Source: Synechococcus sp. RS9916
GTDB taxonomy: Bacteria > Cyanobacteriota > Cyanobacteriia > PCC-6307 > Cyanobiaceae
Assembly: GCF_000153825.1 (NCBI RefSeq)
Contig: NZ_DS022299.1
Span: 1,328,869 to 1,392,868, forward strand
DNA length: 64,000 nt
Direction: 5' to 3'
The position numbers and the translations under genes were made by a program. The notes beneath the pieces were generated by a model. That model worked only from the letters and a program-made list of their open reading frames with translations. It was not told the DNA's origin and searched no databases. Shown one piece after another: positions 17,610-27,844 of the stretch. Positions within the stretch are counted from its first letter, which is position 1, and every line of letters starts with the position of its first letter.

Positions 17610-19116
17610 ACTCTGGCGCGATCAACTCGACCTGCTGGTGCGGGCCGGGACGCCACTGATCTGGATCCGCAGCCCTGAGGAGGAGCGGGTTGAGGCCCTA
17701 TTGCAACAAGCTGTGAGCCGACTGGGGAACCGGCGACTCGCCACCTGGAACTTCATCGATGGCCTGGGTGGTGTTCTCAACAGCGAAGGCCTGGGGGCCC
17801 GCCAACCGATGGTGGTGCTGCAGTGGCTGCAGGAGCTCGAAGCCAGCCAACCCACCCTGCTGTTGCTGAAGGACTTTCATCGCTTCTGCGACGATCCCGG
17901 CATCGCACGAATGCTGCGCAATCTCACCAGTCGCTTGCGGGAGCGCCCCCACACGCTGGTGTTGAGCACCGGCGCCTGGACGCCCCCGGCAGAGCTGGAT
18001 GAATCCCTCACCCTGCTGGATCTGCCCCTGCCCCGGGAGAACGAAATCCAGTCACTCCTGCAGTCCATTGCCCAGGCCAGCGGCAGTTCGCTCGACGCGG
18101 ACGTGCTTGAAGAGCTGACCCATGCCTGCAGTGGGCTGACAGAAGCCCGGGTGCGCCACGTGGCAGCCCGGGCCCTAGCCCAAAGAGGAGCGCTCAGCCG
18201 CGACGATCTGACCGATGTCCTCGAGGAAAAACGCCGCTCCCTCGCCCGCAGCGAGGTCTTGGAGTTCTGCCATACCGATGCCGATCCCGCCGACATTGGC
18301 GGCCTCGACGCGCTCAAGCACTGGCTGAACCAACGCCACCAGGCCTTTTCTGATGAAGCCAGAAGCTTCGGTTTACCACTCCCGCGCGGGGTGCTTCTGG
18401 TGGGCCCCCAAGGCACCGGCAAATCCCTGACGGCCAGAGCGGTGGCCCACAGCTGGTCGATGCCCTTGTTGCGCCTCGATGTGGGGCGCCTGTTCGCCGG
18501 CCTGGTGGGAGCCAGCGAGGCCCGCACCCGCGAAACGATCGAACGGGCAGAAGCGATGGCGCCCTGCGTGCTCTGGATCGACGAGATCGACAAAGGCTTC
18601 GGGGGCGATGCCCGCAGTGACGGGGGCACCAGTCAGCGGGTGCTGGCCACGGTGCTCACCTGGATGGCGGAAAAGCGCTCCGCCGTGTTCGTGGTTGCGA
18701 CCGCCAATGCGGTGGATCGGCTGCCGGCAGAGCTCCTGCGCAAAGGGCGTTTCGATGAAATCTTCCTGCTCGACCTGCCCGCACCAGCAGAGCGGGAAAG
18801 CATCCTGTCGTTGCATGTGGCCCGGCGCCGCCCTGGGCTCAGCCTGCCCCTCAGCTCCGTGGTGGGCCGCACGGAGGGCTATTCCGGAGCAGAGCTCGAG
18901 CAGACGGTGATTGAGGGAATGCATCTGGCCTTCGCGGAGCGCCGGGAACTGAGCGAAAGCGATCTGATTCGCGCAGCCTCCCAGCTGGTGCCGCTCTCCC
19001 GCACGGCCCGGGAACAACTGGATGCCCTCAAGCACTGGGCCAGCAGTGGGCGGGCAAGGGCCGCCAGCAGCACCACCCCCGAGAGCTTTCGTATTGCGCC
19101 AGATGAAGAAGCCTGA
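17602..19116 (+). CDS. ycf46: AAA ATPase, Ycf46 type
   Basis: A 504-residue protein with a degenerate N-terminal nucleotide-binding half and a C-terminal AAA domain. The latter has Walker A GPQGTGKSL, Walker B CVLWIDEIDKGF, a sensor-1 region FVVATANAVDRLP and an arginine-finger-like ELLRKGRFDEIF. This matches Ycf46, found in cyanobacteria and algal plastids and linked to photosynthetic and inorganic-carbon regulation. It overlaps the DUF177 gene by 8 bp. Confidence 0.87.
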   Translation: MLELWRDQLDLLVRAGTPLIWIRSPEEERVEALLQQAVSRLGNRRLATWNFIDGLGGVLNSEGLGARQPMVVLQWLQELEASQPTLLLLKDFHRFCDDPGIARMLRNLTSRLRERPHTLVLSTGAWTPPAELDESLTLLDLPLPRENEIQSLLQSIAQASGSSLDADVLEELTHACSGLTEARVRHVAARALAQRGALSRDDLTDVLEEKRRSLARSEVLEFCHTDADPADIGGLDALKHWLNQRHQAFSDEARSFGLPLPRGVLLVGPQGTGKSLTARAVAHSWSMPLLRLDVGRLFAGLVGASEARTRETIERAEAMAPCVLWIDEIDKGFGGDARSDGGTSQRVLATVLTWMAEKRSAVFVVATANAVDRLPAELLRKGRFDEIFLLDLPAPAERESILSLHVARRRPGLSLPLSSVVGRTEGYSGAELEQTVIEGMHLAFAERRELSESDLIRAASQLVPLSRTAREQLDALKHWASSGRARAASSTTPESFRIAPDEEA

Positions 19117-19196
19117 CGCGGCGTAACGACCGGCTTCAGAAACGCTGGCAGCCACTGGGGTGCTCCGTACCGTCGCAGTATTCGGAAAGGGCCAGC

Positions 19197-19358
19197 GTGA
19201 ACCGTTACAGCGACCTCACCTCCCAACTGGCTGTGGCCTGCCTGGGCGCTGGTGTGATCACCACCGTGGCCGTGGCCCAGGGACAGAATCCATTGACCGC
19301 CCTCGGCATCACCCTGTTCTCCGCCGTGGCTGCCGTCATGGTCGGCCAGGTGCTCTGA
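19197..19358 (+). CDS. Small hydrophobic protein (53 aa)
   Basis: A short open frame, GTG start, beginning VNRYSDLTSQLAVACLGAGV and ending AAVMVGQVL, with two hydrophobic stretches. GGAAAGG sits about 8 bases upstream of the GTG, a good Shine-Dalgarno. It fills the gap between ycf46 and serS exactly. Not recognised beyond a small membrane protein. Confidence 0.65.
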   Translation: MNRYSDLTSQLAVACLGAGVITTVAVAQGQNPLTALGITLFSAVAAVMVGQVL

Positions 19359-19399
19359 ACACCAGCGCCTAGGCTGCCGGCGCCGCGATCCAAACCCCC

Positions 19400-20677
19400 G
19401 TGCTCGATCAGCGCCTGGTGCGTGACAACCCCGACCTGATTGCCCGCGAACTCGGGCGGCGGGGGATGAACGTTGACCTCACCGGTCTCCAGTTGATCGC
19501 CCAGCAGCAGCGCAATCTCGAAGAAAAGCGCAGCAGCCTCCAGGCCGACGGCAATCGCATCGGCAAGGAAGTCGGACAGAAGATCAAAGGCGGGGCCGAC
19601 CCCAAGGGCGAAGAGGTCGCCGATCTTCGCCGCCAAGGCAACCAGATCAAGCAGCAGGTGGCTGTTCTGGAGGAGGAAGAGAAAGAACTCTCCGCCAAGC
19701 TGCGCGAACAACTGCTGAGTTTCCCGAACCTGCCCTCGCCTCAATGCCCTGAGGGCCGCAGCGAAGACGACAATCAGGAGGTGCGCCGCTGGGGCACCCC
19801 CCGCCAGGACGAAGGGCTGGAAGAGCACTGGCAAATTGCTGACCGGCTTGGGTTGCTCGACACCGAGCGTTCCGTGCGGATCTCCCAGAGCCGCTTCGTG
19901 ACCTTGATGGGCCAGGGCGCACGGCTTGAGCGGGCGTTGATCAATTTCATGCTCGACCTGCACTGCAGCAAGGGCTACAAGGAGGTGCTTCCGCCGGTGC
20001 TGGTGAACAGTGCCAGCCTGCAGGGATCGGGACAGCTGCCCAAATTTGCGGAGGAAAGTTTCCGCTGCGCGGAAGACGACCTCTGGCTGACCCCCACCGC
20101 TGAGGTGCCTGTCACCTCCCTGCACCGCGACGAAATCATTCCCGCTGACCAGCTGCCCGTTCGCTACGTGGCCTACAGCCCGTGCTTCCGGCGCGAGGCC
20201 GGCAGCTATGGACGGGACACCCGTGGCCTGATTCGCCTGCACCAGTTCAACAAGGTCGAGCTCTACTGGTTCGTGCATCCCGATCACTCGGAGAAGGCGC
20301 ACGCCCAGATCACCGCCGATGCGGAAGCGGTGCTTCAGGCCCTGGAACTGCCCTATCGGGTCCTCGACCTCTGCACGGGTGACATCGGCTTCTCCGCCGC
20401 CCGCACCTACGACCTCGAAGTGTGGTTGGCCGGTGCCGGTGCCTACCGGGAAATCTCCAGCTGCAGTGTCTGCGGCGATTTCCAGGCACGCCGTTCCTCG
20501 ATCCGCACCAAGGAAGGGAAGAGCACACGCCTGGTGCACACCCTCAATGGCAGCGGGTTGGCAATTGGCCGCACCATGGCCGCCCTACTGGAAAACGGTC
20601 AGCAAGCGGATGGCAGCGTGCTGCTTCCCAAAGCCCTGGTTCCCTACTTCGGTCGCGAGCGTCTCCAGCCAGAATGA
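19400..20677 (+). CDS. serS: Seryl-tRNA synthetase
   Basis: Class II aminoacyl-tRNA synthetase, 425 residues. The N-terminal half forms the tRNA-binding coiled coil (about 30-100). Motif 2 is CFRREAGSYGRDTRGLIRLH and motif 3 HTLNGSGLAIGRTMAALLEN; WLTPTAEVPVTSLHRDE matches the serine-binding TxE region. Start is GTG at 19400 (VLDQRLVRDNPD). The next gene, rseP, starts 20 bp after the stop. Confidence 0.96.
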   Translation: MLDQRLVRDNPDLIARELGRRGMNVDLTGLQLIAQQQRNLEEKRSSLQADGNRIGKEVGQKIKGGADPKGEEVADLRRQGNQIKQQVAVLEEEEKELSAKLREQLLSFPNLPSPQCPEGRSEDDNQEVRRWGTPRQDEGLEEHWQIADRLGLLDTERSVRISQSRFVTLMGQGARLERALINFMLDLHCSKGYKEVLPPVLVNSASLQGSGQLPKFAEESFRCAEDDLWLTPTAEVPVTSLHRDEIIPADQLPVRYVAYSPCFRREAGSYGRDTRGLIRLHQFNKVELYWFVHPDHSEKAHAQITADAEAVLQALELPYRVLDLCTGDIGFSAARTYDLEVWLAGAGAYREISSCSVCGDFQARRSSIRTKEGKSTRLVHTLNGSGLAIGRTMAALLENGQQADGSVLLPKALVPYFGRERLQPE

Positions 20678-20696
20678 GCCTCCTGAAAACGACGGC

Positions 20697-21788
20697 GTGA
20701 ACGTTCTTGCGGCACTGCTGGCCCTCGGCCTGCTGGTGGTCATTCATGAAGCGGGCCACTTCCTGGCTGCCGTAGGCCAGGGGATCCGGGTCAATGGATT
20801 TTCTGTGGGATTCGGGCCAGCCCTGCTCAAGCGAGAGCACAACGGGGTCACCTACGCCCTGCGGCTTCTGCCCCTGGGTGGATTCGTGTCGTTCCCCGAT
20901 GACGACGAAAACAGCACAATTCCTGACGACGACCCGGATCTATTGCGCAATCGGCCGATTCCCCAACGCATCTTGGTGATCAGCGCCGGCGTGCTGGCCA
21001 ACTTGTTGTTGGCCTGGCTGGTGCTGGTGGGGCAATCGGCGTTCGTGGGCATTCCCGCCTCACCCGAACCCGGGGTGATGGTGGTCGCCGTGCAGCCCGG
21101 TGAAGCCGCCGCCCGTGCAGGGCTGAAGGCGGGTGATCAGATTCTCAGCATCAACGGCGACGTGCTTGGGAGCGGCCAGGAGGCTGTGCGTTCGCTGGTG
21201 AACCTGATCAAGACCGCGCCAGATCAAAACCTGAACCTGGTCAGCCGCAGCGCTGGTGACGCCAGCTCGGATCGCCCGCTCACCCTGACGCCAGTCGACC
21301 GCGACGGACAAGGGCGAATCGGCGCGCAACTGCAGGCCAATCTCAGCGGCGATCTCCATCCCGCCTCCAACCCGCTGCAGGCCGTGGCTTATGGCAGCGA
21401 CCAGTTCATCGGCATGATCCGCAACACGGTGGTGGGGTATAGCGGCCTGGTGACCAACTTCGGCCAAACCGCCCAGCAGGTGAGTGGTCCGGTGAAGATC
21501 GTGGAGATGGGGGCCCAGCTCAGCAGCCAAGGCGGCGGCGGGTTGGTGTTGTTCACCGCCCTGATTTCCATCAACCTTGGTGTGCTGAATGCCCTGCCCC
21601 TACCCCTGCTGGATGGGGGGCAACTGGTGATGCTGCTGGCGGAAGCGGTGCGGGGCAAACCATTGCCTGAGCGTTTTCAGATGGCGGTGATGCAATCAGG
21701 ACTGCTGCTGCTGCTGGGCCTGAGCGTTGTCTTGATCGTGCGCGACACCAGCCAACTTCCGCTGGTGCAGCAGCTCACCGGCCGCTGA
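20697..21788 (+). CDS. rseP: Site-2 protease RseP (M50), PDZ-containing
   Basis: Intramembrane zinc protease that cleaves membrane regulators. The protein (363 residues from GTG 20697, starting [11 protein letters not shown]) has the metal-binding HEAGHFLAA, a single PDZ domain (about 115-190; [20 protein letters not shown]) and the second catalytic motif [14 protein letters not shown]. The frame is open upstream inside serS, but homology starts at the GTG. Zinc ligands are intact. Confidence 0.92.
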   Translation: MNVLAALLALGLLVVIHEAGHFLAAVGQGIRVNGFSVGFGPALLKREHNGVTYALRLLPLGGFVSFPDDDENSTIPDDDPDLLRNRPIPQRILVISAGVLANLLLAWLVLVGQSAFVGIPASPEPGVMVVAVQPGEAAARAGLKAGDQILSINGDVLGSGQEAVRSLVNLIKTAPDQNLNLVSRSAGDASSDRPLTLTPVDRDGQGRIGAQLQANLSGDLHPASNPLQAVAYGSDQFIGMIRNTVVGYSGLVTNFGQTAQQVSGPVKIVEMGAQLSSQGGGGLVLFTALISINLGVLNALPLPLLDGGQLVMLLAEAVRGKPLPERFQMAVMQSGLLLLLGLSVVLIVRDTSQLPLVQQLTGR

Positions 21789-21849
21789 GGAGTTGGGGGC
21801 AGGCCAACAGGTATCGTGGTGGATTAGTCCGCATAGAACGACCGCCTGT

Positions 21850-22152
21850 ATGGCCAAGAAGTCGATGATCGCCCGCGATGTGAAGCGGAAAAAGATGGTT
21901 GAGCGCTATGCGGCTAAGCGCGCGGCTCTGATGGAAGCGTTCAACGCTGCCAAGGACCCCATGGAGCGTCTGGAAATCCACCGCAAAATCCAGGGCCTGC
22001 CCCGCAACAGCGCCCCCAACCGCGTTCGCAATCGTTGCTGGGCCACCGGCAAGCCCCGTGGTGTGTATCGCGATTTCGGCCTGTGCCGCAACCAGCTGCG
22101 CGAGCGCGCTCACAAAGGTGAACTTCCTGGCGTGGTCAAGTCCAGCTGGTGA
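21850..22152 (+). CDS. rpsN: 30S ribosomal protein S14
   Basis: A 100-residue zinc-free type S14, starting [20 protein letters not shown] and containing [20 protein letters not shown] and [19 protein letters not shown]. The ATG at 21850 gives the standard N-terminus. It is monocistronic, with a terminator just downstream. Confidence 0.96.
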   Translation: MAKKSMIARDVKRKKMVERYAAKRAALMEAFNAAKDPMERLEIHRKIQGLPRNSAPNRVRNRCWATGKPRGVYRDFGLCRNQLRERAHKGELPGVVKSSW

Positions 22153-22191
22153 TCTCTGTGCTGGCTGACAAGCCCACATCAAACAAGCCAA

Positions 22192-22217
22192 AGAGGTGCA
22201 ACAGCACCTCTTTTTTT
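22192..22217 (+). terminator. Rho-independent terminator after rpsN
   Basis: A perfect 8-bp stem AGAGGTGC / GCACCTCT with a 4-base loop, followed by seven T, lies 40 bp after the S14 stop codon. Confidence 0.9.
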
Positions 22218-22307
22218 ATGCGCTCCAAGGCGCGGATTCCGGCGGGGACTGGGCAACTGTTCCAATCAAATGACAGAATGGGACTTGACAGAAAGACATA
22301 AGCGCAA

Positions 22308-24473
22308 GTGCAAGGTCAGACACAGTCGATCTCCTTCGATGGTCGGGAGATTCGACTGACCACGGGGCGTTATGCCCCCCAAGCCGGCGGCTCAGTGATG
22401 ATTGAGTGCGGCGACACCTCCGTGCTGGTGACCGCCACCCGATCCTCCGGTCGTGAAGGCATCGATTTCCTGCCCCTCATCTGCGATTACGAGGAGCGCC
22501 TTTACGCCGCTGGCCGCATTCCCGGCAGCTTCATGCGCCGCGAAGGTCGCCCTCCTGAGCGGGCCACCCTTATTTCCCGCCTGATCGACCGGCCGATGCG
22601 GCCGCTGTTCCCCAACTGGCTGCGCGACGACCTTCAGATCGTGGCCACCTGCATGTCGCTCGATGAGCGCGTGCCCGCCGACGTGCTGGCGGTCACCGGA
22701 GCGTCCCTGGCCACCTTGATGGCAGGCATTCCTTTTCAAGGCCCCATGGCAGCGGTGCGTGTTGGCCTTCTCGGCGACGACTTTGTTCTGAACCCCAGCT
22801 ACCGCGAAATTGAACGCGGCGATTTGGATCTGGTGGTGGCTGGAACACCTGAAGGTGTGGTGATGGTGGAAGCCGGCGCCAATCAGCTTCCCGAGCAGGA
22901 CGTAATTGAAGCCATCGACTTCGGCTACGAAGCGGTGTGCGAATTGATTAAGGCCCAGCAAGCCATCCTCAAAGAGGCCGGCATTGAGCAGGTCATTCCC
23001 ACCACTCCCGAAGTCGACGCAACCCTGCCGACCTATCTGGAGAAGAACTGCACCAAGGCCATCGGCGAGGTGCTGAAGCAGTTCGACCAGACCAAAGGTG
23101 AGCGCGACGACAAGCTCGACGCGATTCGCACCTCCACAGCCGAAACGATTCAGGGTCTCAAGGACGACGACCCGGTGCGCGTTGCTGTTAGCACCAACGG
23201 CAAGGCCCTGCCCAACAGCTTCAAGGCTCTGACCAAGAAGCTGATGCGCCAGCAGATCGTCAAAGACGGCAAGCGCGTGGATGGTCGTGCTCTGGATGAA
23301 GTGCGGACGATCAGTGCCGCCGCTGGTGTGCTGCCCAAGCGCGTGCATGGCTCCGGTCTGTTCCAGCGGGGGCTGACCCAGGTGCTCTCCACCGCAACGC
23401 TGGGCACCCCCAGCGATGCCCAGGAGATGGACGATCTCAACCCCAGCAACGAGAAGACCTACCTCCACCACTACAACTTCCCCCCCTACTCGGTGGGTGA
23501 AACCCGTCCGATGCGTTCGCCCGGTCGCCGCGAGATCGGCCACGGCGCGCTGGCCGAGCGGGCCATCATTCCCGTGCTGCCCGCCAAAGACACCTTCCCC
23601 TACGTGGTGCGGGTGGTGAGCGAGGTGCTGAGCTCCAACGGCTCCACCTCCATGGGCTCGGTCTGCGGCAGCACCCTGGCGCTGATGGATGCCGGCGTTC
23701 CCCTGAAATCACCCGTGAGCGGCGCTGCCATGGGTCTGATTAAGGAAGGCGACGAGGTGCGCATCCTCACCGACATCCAGGGCATCGAGGATTTCCTTGG
23801 CGACATGGACTTCAAGGTGGCTGGCACCGACAAGGGCATCACCGCCCTGCAGATGGACATGAAGATCACCGGCCTGCCGGTGAACACTGTGGCTGATGCC
23901 GTCAACCAGGCCCGTCCTGCCCGCCTGCACATCCTCGAGAAGATGATGGAGGCGATTGACACCCCCCGTCAGGGTCTGTCACCCCATGCTCCTCGCCTGC
24001 TCAGCTTCCGCATCGATCCCGAACTGATCGGCACCGTGATTGGGCCCGGTGGTCGCACCATCAAGGGCATCACCGAGCGCACCAACACCAAGATCGACAT
24101 CGAGGACAGCGGCATCGTCACGATCGCTTCCCACGATGGTGCTGCGGCTGAAGAAGCGCAGCGCATCATCGAGGGCCTGACCCGCAAGGTGAACGAAGGC
24201 GAAGTCTTCACCGGCTCGATCACCCGGATCATCCCGATCGGCGCCTTCGTGGAAATCCTTCCTGGCAAGGAAGGCATGATCCACATCTCCCAGCTTTCCG
24301 AAGCACGGGTGGAGAAGGTGGAAGACGTGGTCAAGGTGGGCGACGAAGTCACCGTGCGCGTGCGCGAGATCGACAACCGCGGTCGCATCAACCTCACCCT
24401 CCGAGGCGTGCCTCAGAACGGCGAAGAAGCCGCACCCGAGCCTGCCCCCACCCCCGTGGCTCCGCTCACCTGA
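22308..24473 (+). CDS. pnp: Polyribonucleotide nucleotidyltransferase (PNPase)
   Basis: Phosphorolytic 3'-5' exoribonuclease that also adds tails. The 721 residues comprise two RNase PH domains (with [20 protein letters not shown] in the first and [20 protein letters not shown] in the second), a KH domain ([15 protein letters not shown]) and an S1 domain ([20 protein letters not shown]). A GTG start at 22308 ([14 protein letters not shown]) gives the usual N-terminus. The tail is Pro/Ala-rich. Confidence 0.96.
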   Translation: MQGQTQSISFDGREIRLTTGRYAPQAGGSVMIECGDTSVLVTATRSSGREGIDFLPLICDYEERLYAAGRIPGSFMRREGRPPERATLISRLIDRPMRPLFPNWLRDDLQIVATCMSLDERVPADVLAVTGASLATLMAGIPFQGPMAAVRVGLLGDDFVLNPSYREIERGDLDLVVAGTPEGVVMVEAGANQLPEQDVIEAIDFGYEAVCELIKAQQAILKEAGIEQVIPTTPEVDATLPTYLEKNCTKAIGEVLKQFDQTKGERDDKLDAIRTSTAETIQGLKDDDPVRVAVSTNGKALPNSFKALTKKLMRQQIVKDGKRVDGRALDEVRTISAAAGVLPKRVHGSGLFQRGLTQVLSTATLGTPSDAQEMDDLNPSNEKTYLHHYNFPPYSVGETRPMRSPGRREIGHGALAERAIIPVLPAKDTFPYVVRVVSEVLSSNGSTSMGSVCGSTLALMDAGVPLKSPVSGAAMGLIKEGDEVRILTDIQGIEDFLGDMDFKVAGTDKGITALQMDMKITGLPVNTVADAVNQARPARLHILEKMMEAIDTPRQGLSPHAPRLLSFRIDPELIGTVIGPGGRTIKGITERTNTKIDIEDSGIVTIASHDGAAAEEAQRIIEGLTRKVNEGEVFTGSITRIIPIGAFVEILPGKEGMIHISQLSEARVEKVEDVVKVGDEVTVRVREIDNRGRINLTLRGVPQNGEEAAPEPAPTPVAPLT

Positions 24474-24489
24474 GTCAGGCTTTGACCTT

Positions 24490-24527
24490 CAATCCCCCAC
24501 CAGCACCTGTTGGTGGGGGATTTTTTG
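24490..24527. terminator. Terminator between pnp and cysQ
   Basis: A strong hairpin TCCCCCACCA / TGGTGGGGGA followed by six T follows the pnp stop. It lies between two convergent genes and could act in both directions. Confidence 0.88.
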
Positions 24528-24589
24528 TGCCTGTCCAACACTGCCAACACCTACCAGAAGGGGGACTTTGCCCCCCTGAGACCGGTTCT

Positions 24590-25504
24590 TCAGACCTGAA
24601 AACCAGGATCAATCGTGGCCATCGCCTTCGCCGACTGAGCGCACAGCTCAGCATGGGCTTGGCCATGGCTGGCGATCAGGCAGCCCGCCTGACGCACATC
24701 GCCGGTGTTGTAGGTCAAGAGCTGACCGTCGGCATGGGTGAAGGCACCACCTGCAGCCAGCAGCACCGCTTCCGGAGCAGCCATGTCCCAGTCCTTAGGA
24801 GCACTCTTGCCGGAGAGGGAGACGTAGAGGTCAGTTTCCCCGCGCAGGATCGTGGCGACCTTGTAGCCAACGCTGCCCACCGCTTTGGAACCGCCGAGCG
24901 CGAGGGTGTCAATCAGCTTCACCAGTCGGTCGTCACGGTGGCTGCGGCTGGCCACCAGGATCAGATCCGAAACCGCGGTTCTGTCACTGAAGCGCACCGG
25001 TGACCGCTCACCCTGACGGTTTTCACACCAGGTGCCATCGCCCACCACGCCGAACCAGAGCTCGTCCACTTCCGGCAGCAACACCACTCCCACCACGGGG
25101 CGTTGCTGATGCACCAAGGCCAGATGCACCGCGTATTCACCGGTGCCCTGAAGGAAATCCTTGGTGCCATCGAGAGGATCGAGGATCCACAGCCAATCGG
25201 CAGCCAGAGGCTCGCCGTCTGTGAGCTGCTCCTTCGCTGTTTCCTCACTCAGCAGCGTCCAGCCTGCGGATGGGAACGCCGATTGAAGACCATCCAACAA
25301 CCACTGGTTCACCGCCAGATCAGCGGCAGATACAGGGCCCTCACCGCCATCATCCACGCTCAAGGCCTTGGGAAAACCATGGGGCGGCTGATCGCCACGG
25401 GCGTAGGCCCGCAGGATGTCCGCCGCTCCCCAGCACAACGGGCGCAAGGACGCGACCAACGCCTCCTGGCTGATGCCGTCGGGTAACGCAACGGAAGGGG
25501 ACAT
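24590..25504 (-). CDS. cysQ: 3'(2'),5'-bisphosphate nucleotidase / inositol monophosphatase family
   Basis: Magnesium-dependent phosphatase removing 3'-phosphate from PAP in sulfate assimilation. It contains the two metal motifs LSEETAKE and WILDPLDGTKDFLQGTGEY, and KDWDMAAPEAVLLAAGG near the C-terminus. The start at 25504 (MSPSVALPDG) is chosen over the longer frame from 25630, which would run into the rsmI start. It is divergent from rsmI. Confidence 0.88.
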   Translation of the reverse strand: MSPSVALPDGISQEALVASLRPLCWGAADILRAYARGDQPPHGFPKALSVDDGGEGPVSAADLAVNQWLLDGLQSAFPSAGWTLLSEETAKEQLTDGEPLAADWLWILDPLDGTKDFLQGTGEYAVHLALVHQQRPVVGVVLLPEVDELWFGVVGDGTWCENRQGERSPVRFSDRTAVSDLILVASRSHRDDRLVKLIDTLALGGSKAVGSVGYKVATILRGETDLYVSLSGKSAPKDWDMAAPEAVLLAAGGAFTHADGQLLTYNTGDVRQAGCLIASHGQAHAELCAQSAKAMATIDPGFQV

Positions 25505-25628
25505 CAGGGTGCTCACACAGTGGGGACATTGTGATCGACACCCCGATGCCAGAGCCCAGAGCGCAGTGCCAGACTTCGAGAACACCGTCAGCGGTGACGG
25601 CAACACCTTCAGAGCGCGTCGCACTCGC

Positions 25629-26504
25629 ATGGTTCAGGAACCTGCAGGCGGGAGTCTGTACCTCGTGGGCACACCGATCGGACATCTGGGGGATCTCTCC
25701 GAGAGAGCCCGCAGGGTGCTGGCGACGGCGGATGTGATCGCCTGCGAAGACACCCGCCACAGCGGCCAACTGCTCAGTGCCCTGGGTGCTCAAGGGAAAC
25801 GGCTGAGCTTTCATCAACACAACACCCGCGGCCGCATTCCCCAACTGCTGGACCTGCTCGAACAAGGGCAAAGCGTGGCGGTGATCAGCGATGCCGGCCT
25901 TCCAGGGATCAGTGATCCCGGTGAAGACCTGGTCGCTGCAGCCCGCAGCGCAGGGCGAGAGGTGATCTGTGTGCCGGGTCCCTGTGCCGCCACCACCGCC
26001 CTGGTGAGCAGCGGACTGCCCAGTGGCCGCTTCTGCTTTGAAGGCTTCCTGCCCCCCAAAGGCAAACAACGCAAGGAGCGCCTGGCCGCAATCGCCTCAG
26101 AGCCGCGCACCACCGTGATCTACGAAGCACCGCACCGGTTGCTGCAACTCCTCAACGACCTGTTGACGCTCTGCGGCGGTGACCGCCCCCTGCAGGTGGC
26201 CCGCGAACTGACCAAACGCCACGAACAGCAGGTGGGACCGACGGTGGCCTCAGCTCTCGCACATTTCAGCGTCCACAAACCCCAGGGGGAATTCACCCTG
26301 GTGCTGGGCGGGGCACCGGAAGTCGTCGCAGAAGACCACGGCGACGCCTATTGGCGCGACGCGTTGCAGCAATTGATCGAGGGTGGTCTCAGTGCCAATG
26401 CCGCCGCCAAGCAACTCGCCCAAGGAAGCGGTCGATCCAAACGGGAGCTCTACGCCCTACTGCACAACACATCCGACACGGATGGCGATGAGGACGCAGA
26501 CTGA
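25629..26504 (+). CDS. rsmI: 16S rRNA (cytidine-1402-2'-O)-methyltransferase
   Basis: SAM-dependent tetrapyrrole-methylase-fold enzyme, 291 residues. Family motifs are YLVGTPIGHLGDLSERA, IACEDTRHSGQLL, VISDAGLPGISDPGEDLV and VCVPGPCAATTA-like VPGPCAATTALVSSGLP. The ATG at 25629 (MVQEPAGGS) gives the normal N-terminus. The 3' end overlaps a small membrane gene. Confidence 0.93.
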   Translation: MVQEPAGGSLYLVGTPIGHLGDLSERARRVLATADVIACEDTRHSGQLLSALGAQGKRLSFHQHNTRGRIPQLLDLLEQGQSVAVISDAGLPGISDPGEDLVAAARSAGREVICVPGPCAATTALVSSGLPSGRFCFEGFLPPKGKQRKERLAAIASEPRTTVIYEAPHRLLQLLNDLLTLCGGDRPLQVARELTKRHEQQVGPTVASALAHFSVHKPQGEFTLVLGGAPEVVAEDHGDAYWRDALQQLIEGGLSANAAAKQLAQGSGRSKRELYALLHNTSDTDGDEDAD

Positions 26505-26751
26505 GACAACTTCCACTGAGTCGATGGTGCAGCGCCTCCGCCTGTTCTTGCTCAGCTGCGGTGGTGCCGGTCTGCTGCTGCTGGTGCTCTGCCTGGGCGC
26601 CCAGAACCTCAGCGAACGCCGCGCACTCAACCTCGGCATCGGTAAAACCGCACCCTTACCCACAGGCTTCATCGTGGGCGTCAGCACGGTTCTGGGCGTG
26701 CTCAGCGGTGGATCCCTTGCCGCCCTGCTGATGCCGCCCCAGCGAGACTGA
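26488..26751 (+). CDS. Small two-helix membrane protein (LapA-like)
   Basis: An 87-residue protein if read from ATG 26488, or 75 from ATG 26524 (MVQRLRLFLLSC). It has two transmembrane segments: LLSCGGAGLLLLVLCLGAQN and FIVGVSTVLGVLSGGSLAAL. The pattern of two helices with a short AQN loop resembles LapA/DUF1049 proteins. It overlaps the rsmI end by 17 bp if the first start is used and is convergent with the next gene. Confidence 0.75.
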   Translation: MRTQTETTSTESMVQRLRLFLLSCGGAGLLLLVLCLGAQNLSERRALNLGIGKTAPLPTGFIVGVSTVLGVLSGGSLAALLMPPQRD

Positions 26752-26769
26752 TCTCAAGCTGGACAGTCT

Positions 26770-27552
26770 CTAAGCATCAAGGGCAATCAACGACCCTTCC
26801 AGCACCAAACGCGTAATGCCGCGGGCCAGCAGATAGCTGGAGGTGCGCGTGAACACCGTGGTGTCAGGCACCCGAATCACCCGCTGGTTGCGGCCGCACT
26901 GGCGCTTGGCCGTGCGCGGGCTGGCAAACAGGCCGATGGCCTGACGCTCTTGATCCACCGGATCAAGGGAACCCAGCTCGGGGAAATCGCTGAGGGGGCG
27001 GGGATCAAGCTCCACCACCTTGTCGACCAGCATGTAAACGCTTTCAGGGAGCACCCCTGGCCCCAGAGGCTGGGTGGGCACGGGCACATGGCTGTCGGCG
27101 TGGGTGATGCCGGTGAGGATCGCCACCTCATGAAACTGATTGGCGGGATCGTGATCCGCGTCGCTCAGCTCAGCCTCCTGATCACCAGCCCCGGCCGATT
27201 CGGCGGCATTGCAATCATCAACGTCATCCAGGGCCAGGATCTGCTGGCTGGCTTCAGAGCCTGCAGTCTTTGACTCTGGCTCAGGCGCTGGCACTACTGC
27301 AGGCTCCGGAGCTGGTGCCGGCTCTACGTCAGCCACCGAAGTTGCAGCAACCGGCCGCACCCCTTTTGCACGTGCAGCTTTGAGCGCGTTGTATTCCTCA
27401 GCAGGCAGCAGGGTTCGCACCGTGCGGCTCACCGTATTCACGCTGCAGCCAAAGGCCTCAGCGAGAACCGAACTCGCTTCGCCTGCGCTGTAACGCTCAA
27501 CCAGATCCTGCTTCTGACTGTCGGTGAGCCGGCTCGCAGGCATGGAGGACAT
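26770..27552 (-). CDS. Picocyanobacterial protein with N-terminal HTH-like segment
   Basis: A protein of about 260 residues. The N-terminus (LTDSQKQDLVERYSAGEASS, then VLAEAFGCSVNTVSRTVRTL) reads as a transposase/homeodomain-like helix-turn-helix, followed by an Ala/Pro/Glu-rich linker (75-125) and a C-terminal region ending ITRLVLEGSLIALDA. A DNA-binding role is inferred from the HTH only. Start is MSSMPAS at 27552, or three residues later. It lies immediately before tRNA-Arg and is probably the last core gene before the island. Confidence 0.72.
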   Translation of the reverse strand: MSSMPASRLTDSQKQDLVERYSAGEASSVLAEAFGCSVNTVSRTVRTLLPAEEYNALKAARAKGVRPVAATSVADVEPAPAPEPAVVPAPEPESKTAGSEASQQILALDDVDDCNAAESAGAGDQEAELSDADHDPANQFHEVAILTGITHADSHVPVPTQPLGPGVLPESVYMLVDKVVELDPRPLSDFPELGSLDPVDQERQAIGLFASPRTAKRQCGRNQRVIRVPDTTVFTRTSSYLLARGITRLVLEGSLIALDA

Positions 27553-27611
27553 TGCACAGAAAGCAACTCTAGGTGCCGCTGCCCCGGGGCCTGCTGCCAA
27601 AATGCAACGGT

Positions 27612-27685
27612 GCTCCCTTAGCTCAGCTGGATAGAGCAGCTGCCTTCTAAGCAGCCGGTCGTTGGTTCGAATCCAACAGGGGGCG
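27612..27685 (+). tRNA. tRNA-Arg (UCU)
   Basis: The 74-nt cloverleaf has acceptor strands GCTCCCT / AGGGGGC, D-arm GCTC..GAGC, anticodon stem GCTGC/GCAGC around loop CTTCTAA (anticodon TCT), and T-arm GTTGG-TTCGAAT-CCAAC. Discriminator G, no encoded CCA. This is the only complete copy; its last 45 nt recur three times downstream, marking it as the integration target of the accessory region. Confidence 0.95.
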
Positions 27686-27750
27686 TTCAGTTACCGCAAG
27701 GCTTTTCACGATCCACCTGGGACACCTAGTGACCACCATCACGGTGCTTA
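27641..27750 (+). repeat. attachment-site-like repeat, copy 1 (inside tRNA-Arg)
   Basis: From the anticodon arm of tRNA-Arg (27641) to its 3' end at 27685, and on through flanking DNA (GTTCAGTTACCGCAAGGCTT and ACACCTAGTGACCACCA), the sequence is repeated at 36118 and 47712; the tRNA part alone recurs at 41901. Confidence 0.85.
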
Positions 27751-27844
27751 AAGGGAAATGCTGGTGAAGGGGGTCGACTGATACCCATGCACCCGTGACG
27801 CTGACGGCCATGGATGCTGTATTGCTGTTGAGGCGTCTGGGCTG

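Noticed and set aside
20319..20696. Upstream extension of the rseP frame
   Set aside because: Out-of-frame reading of serS; homology to RseP begins at the GTG at 20697.
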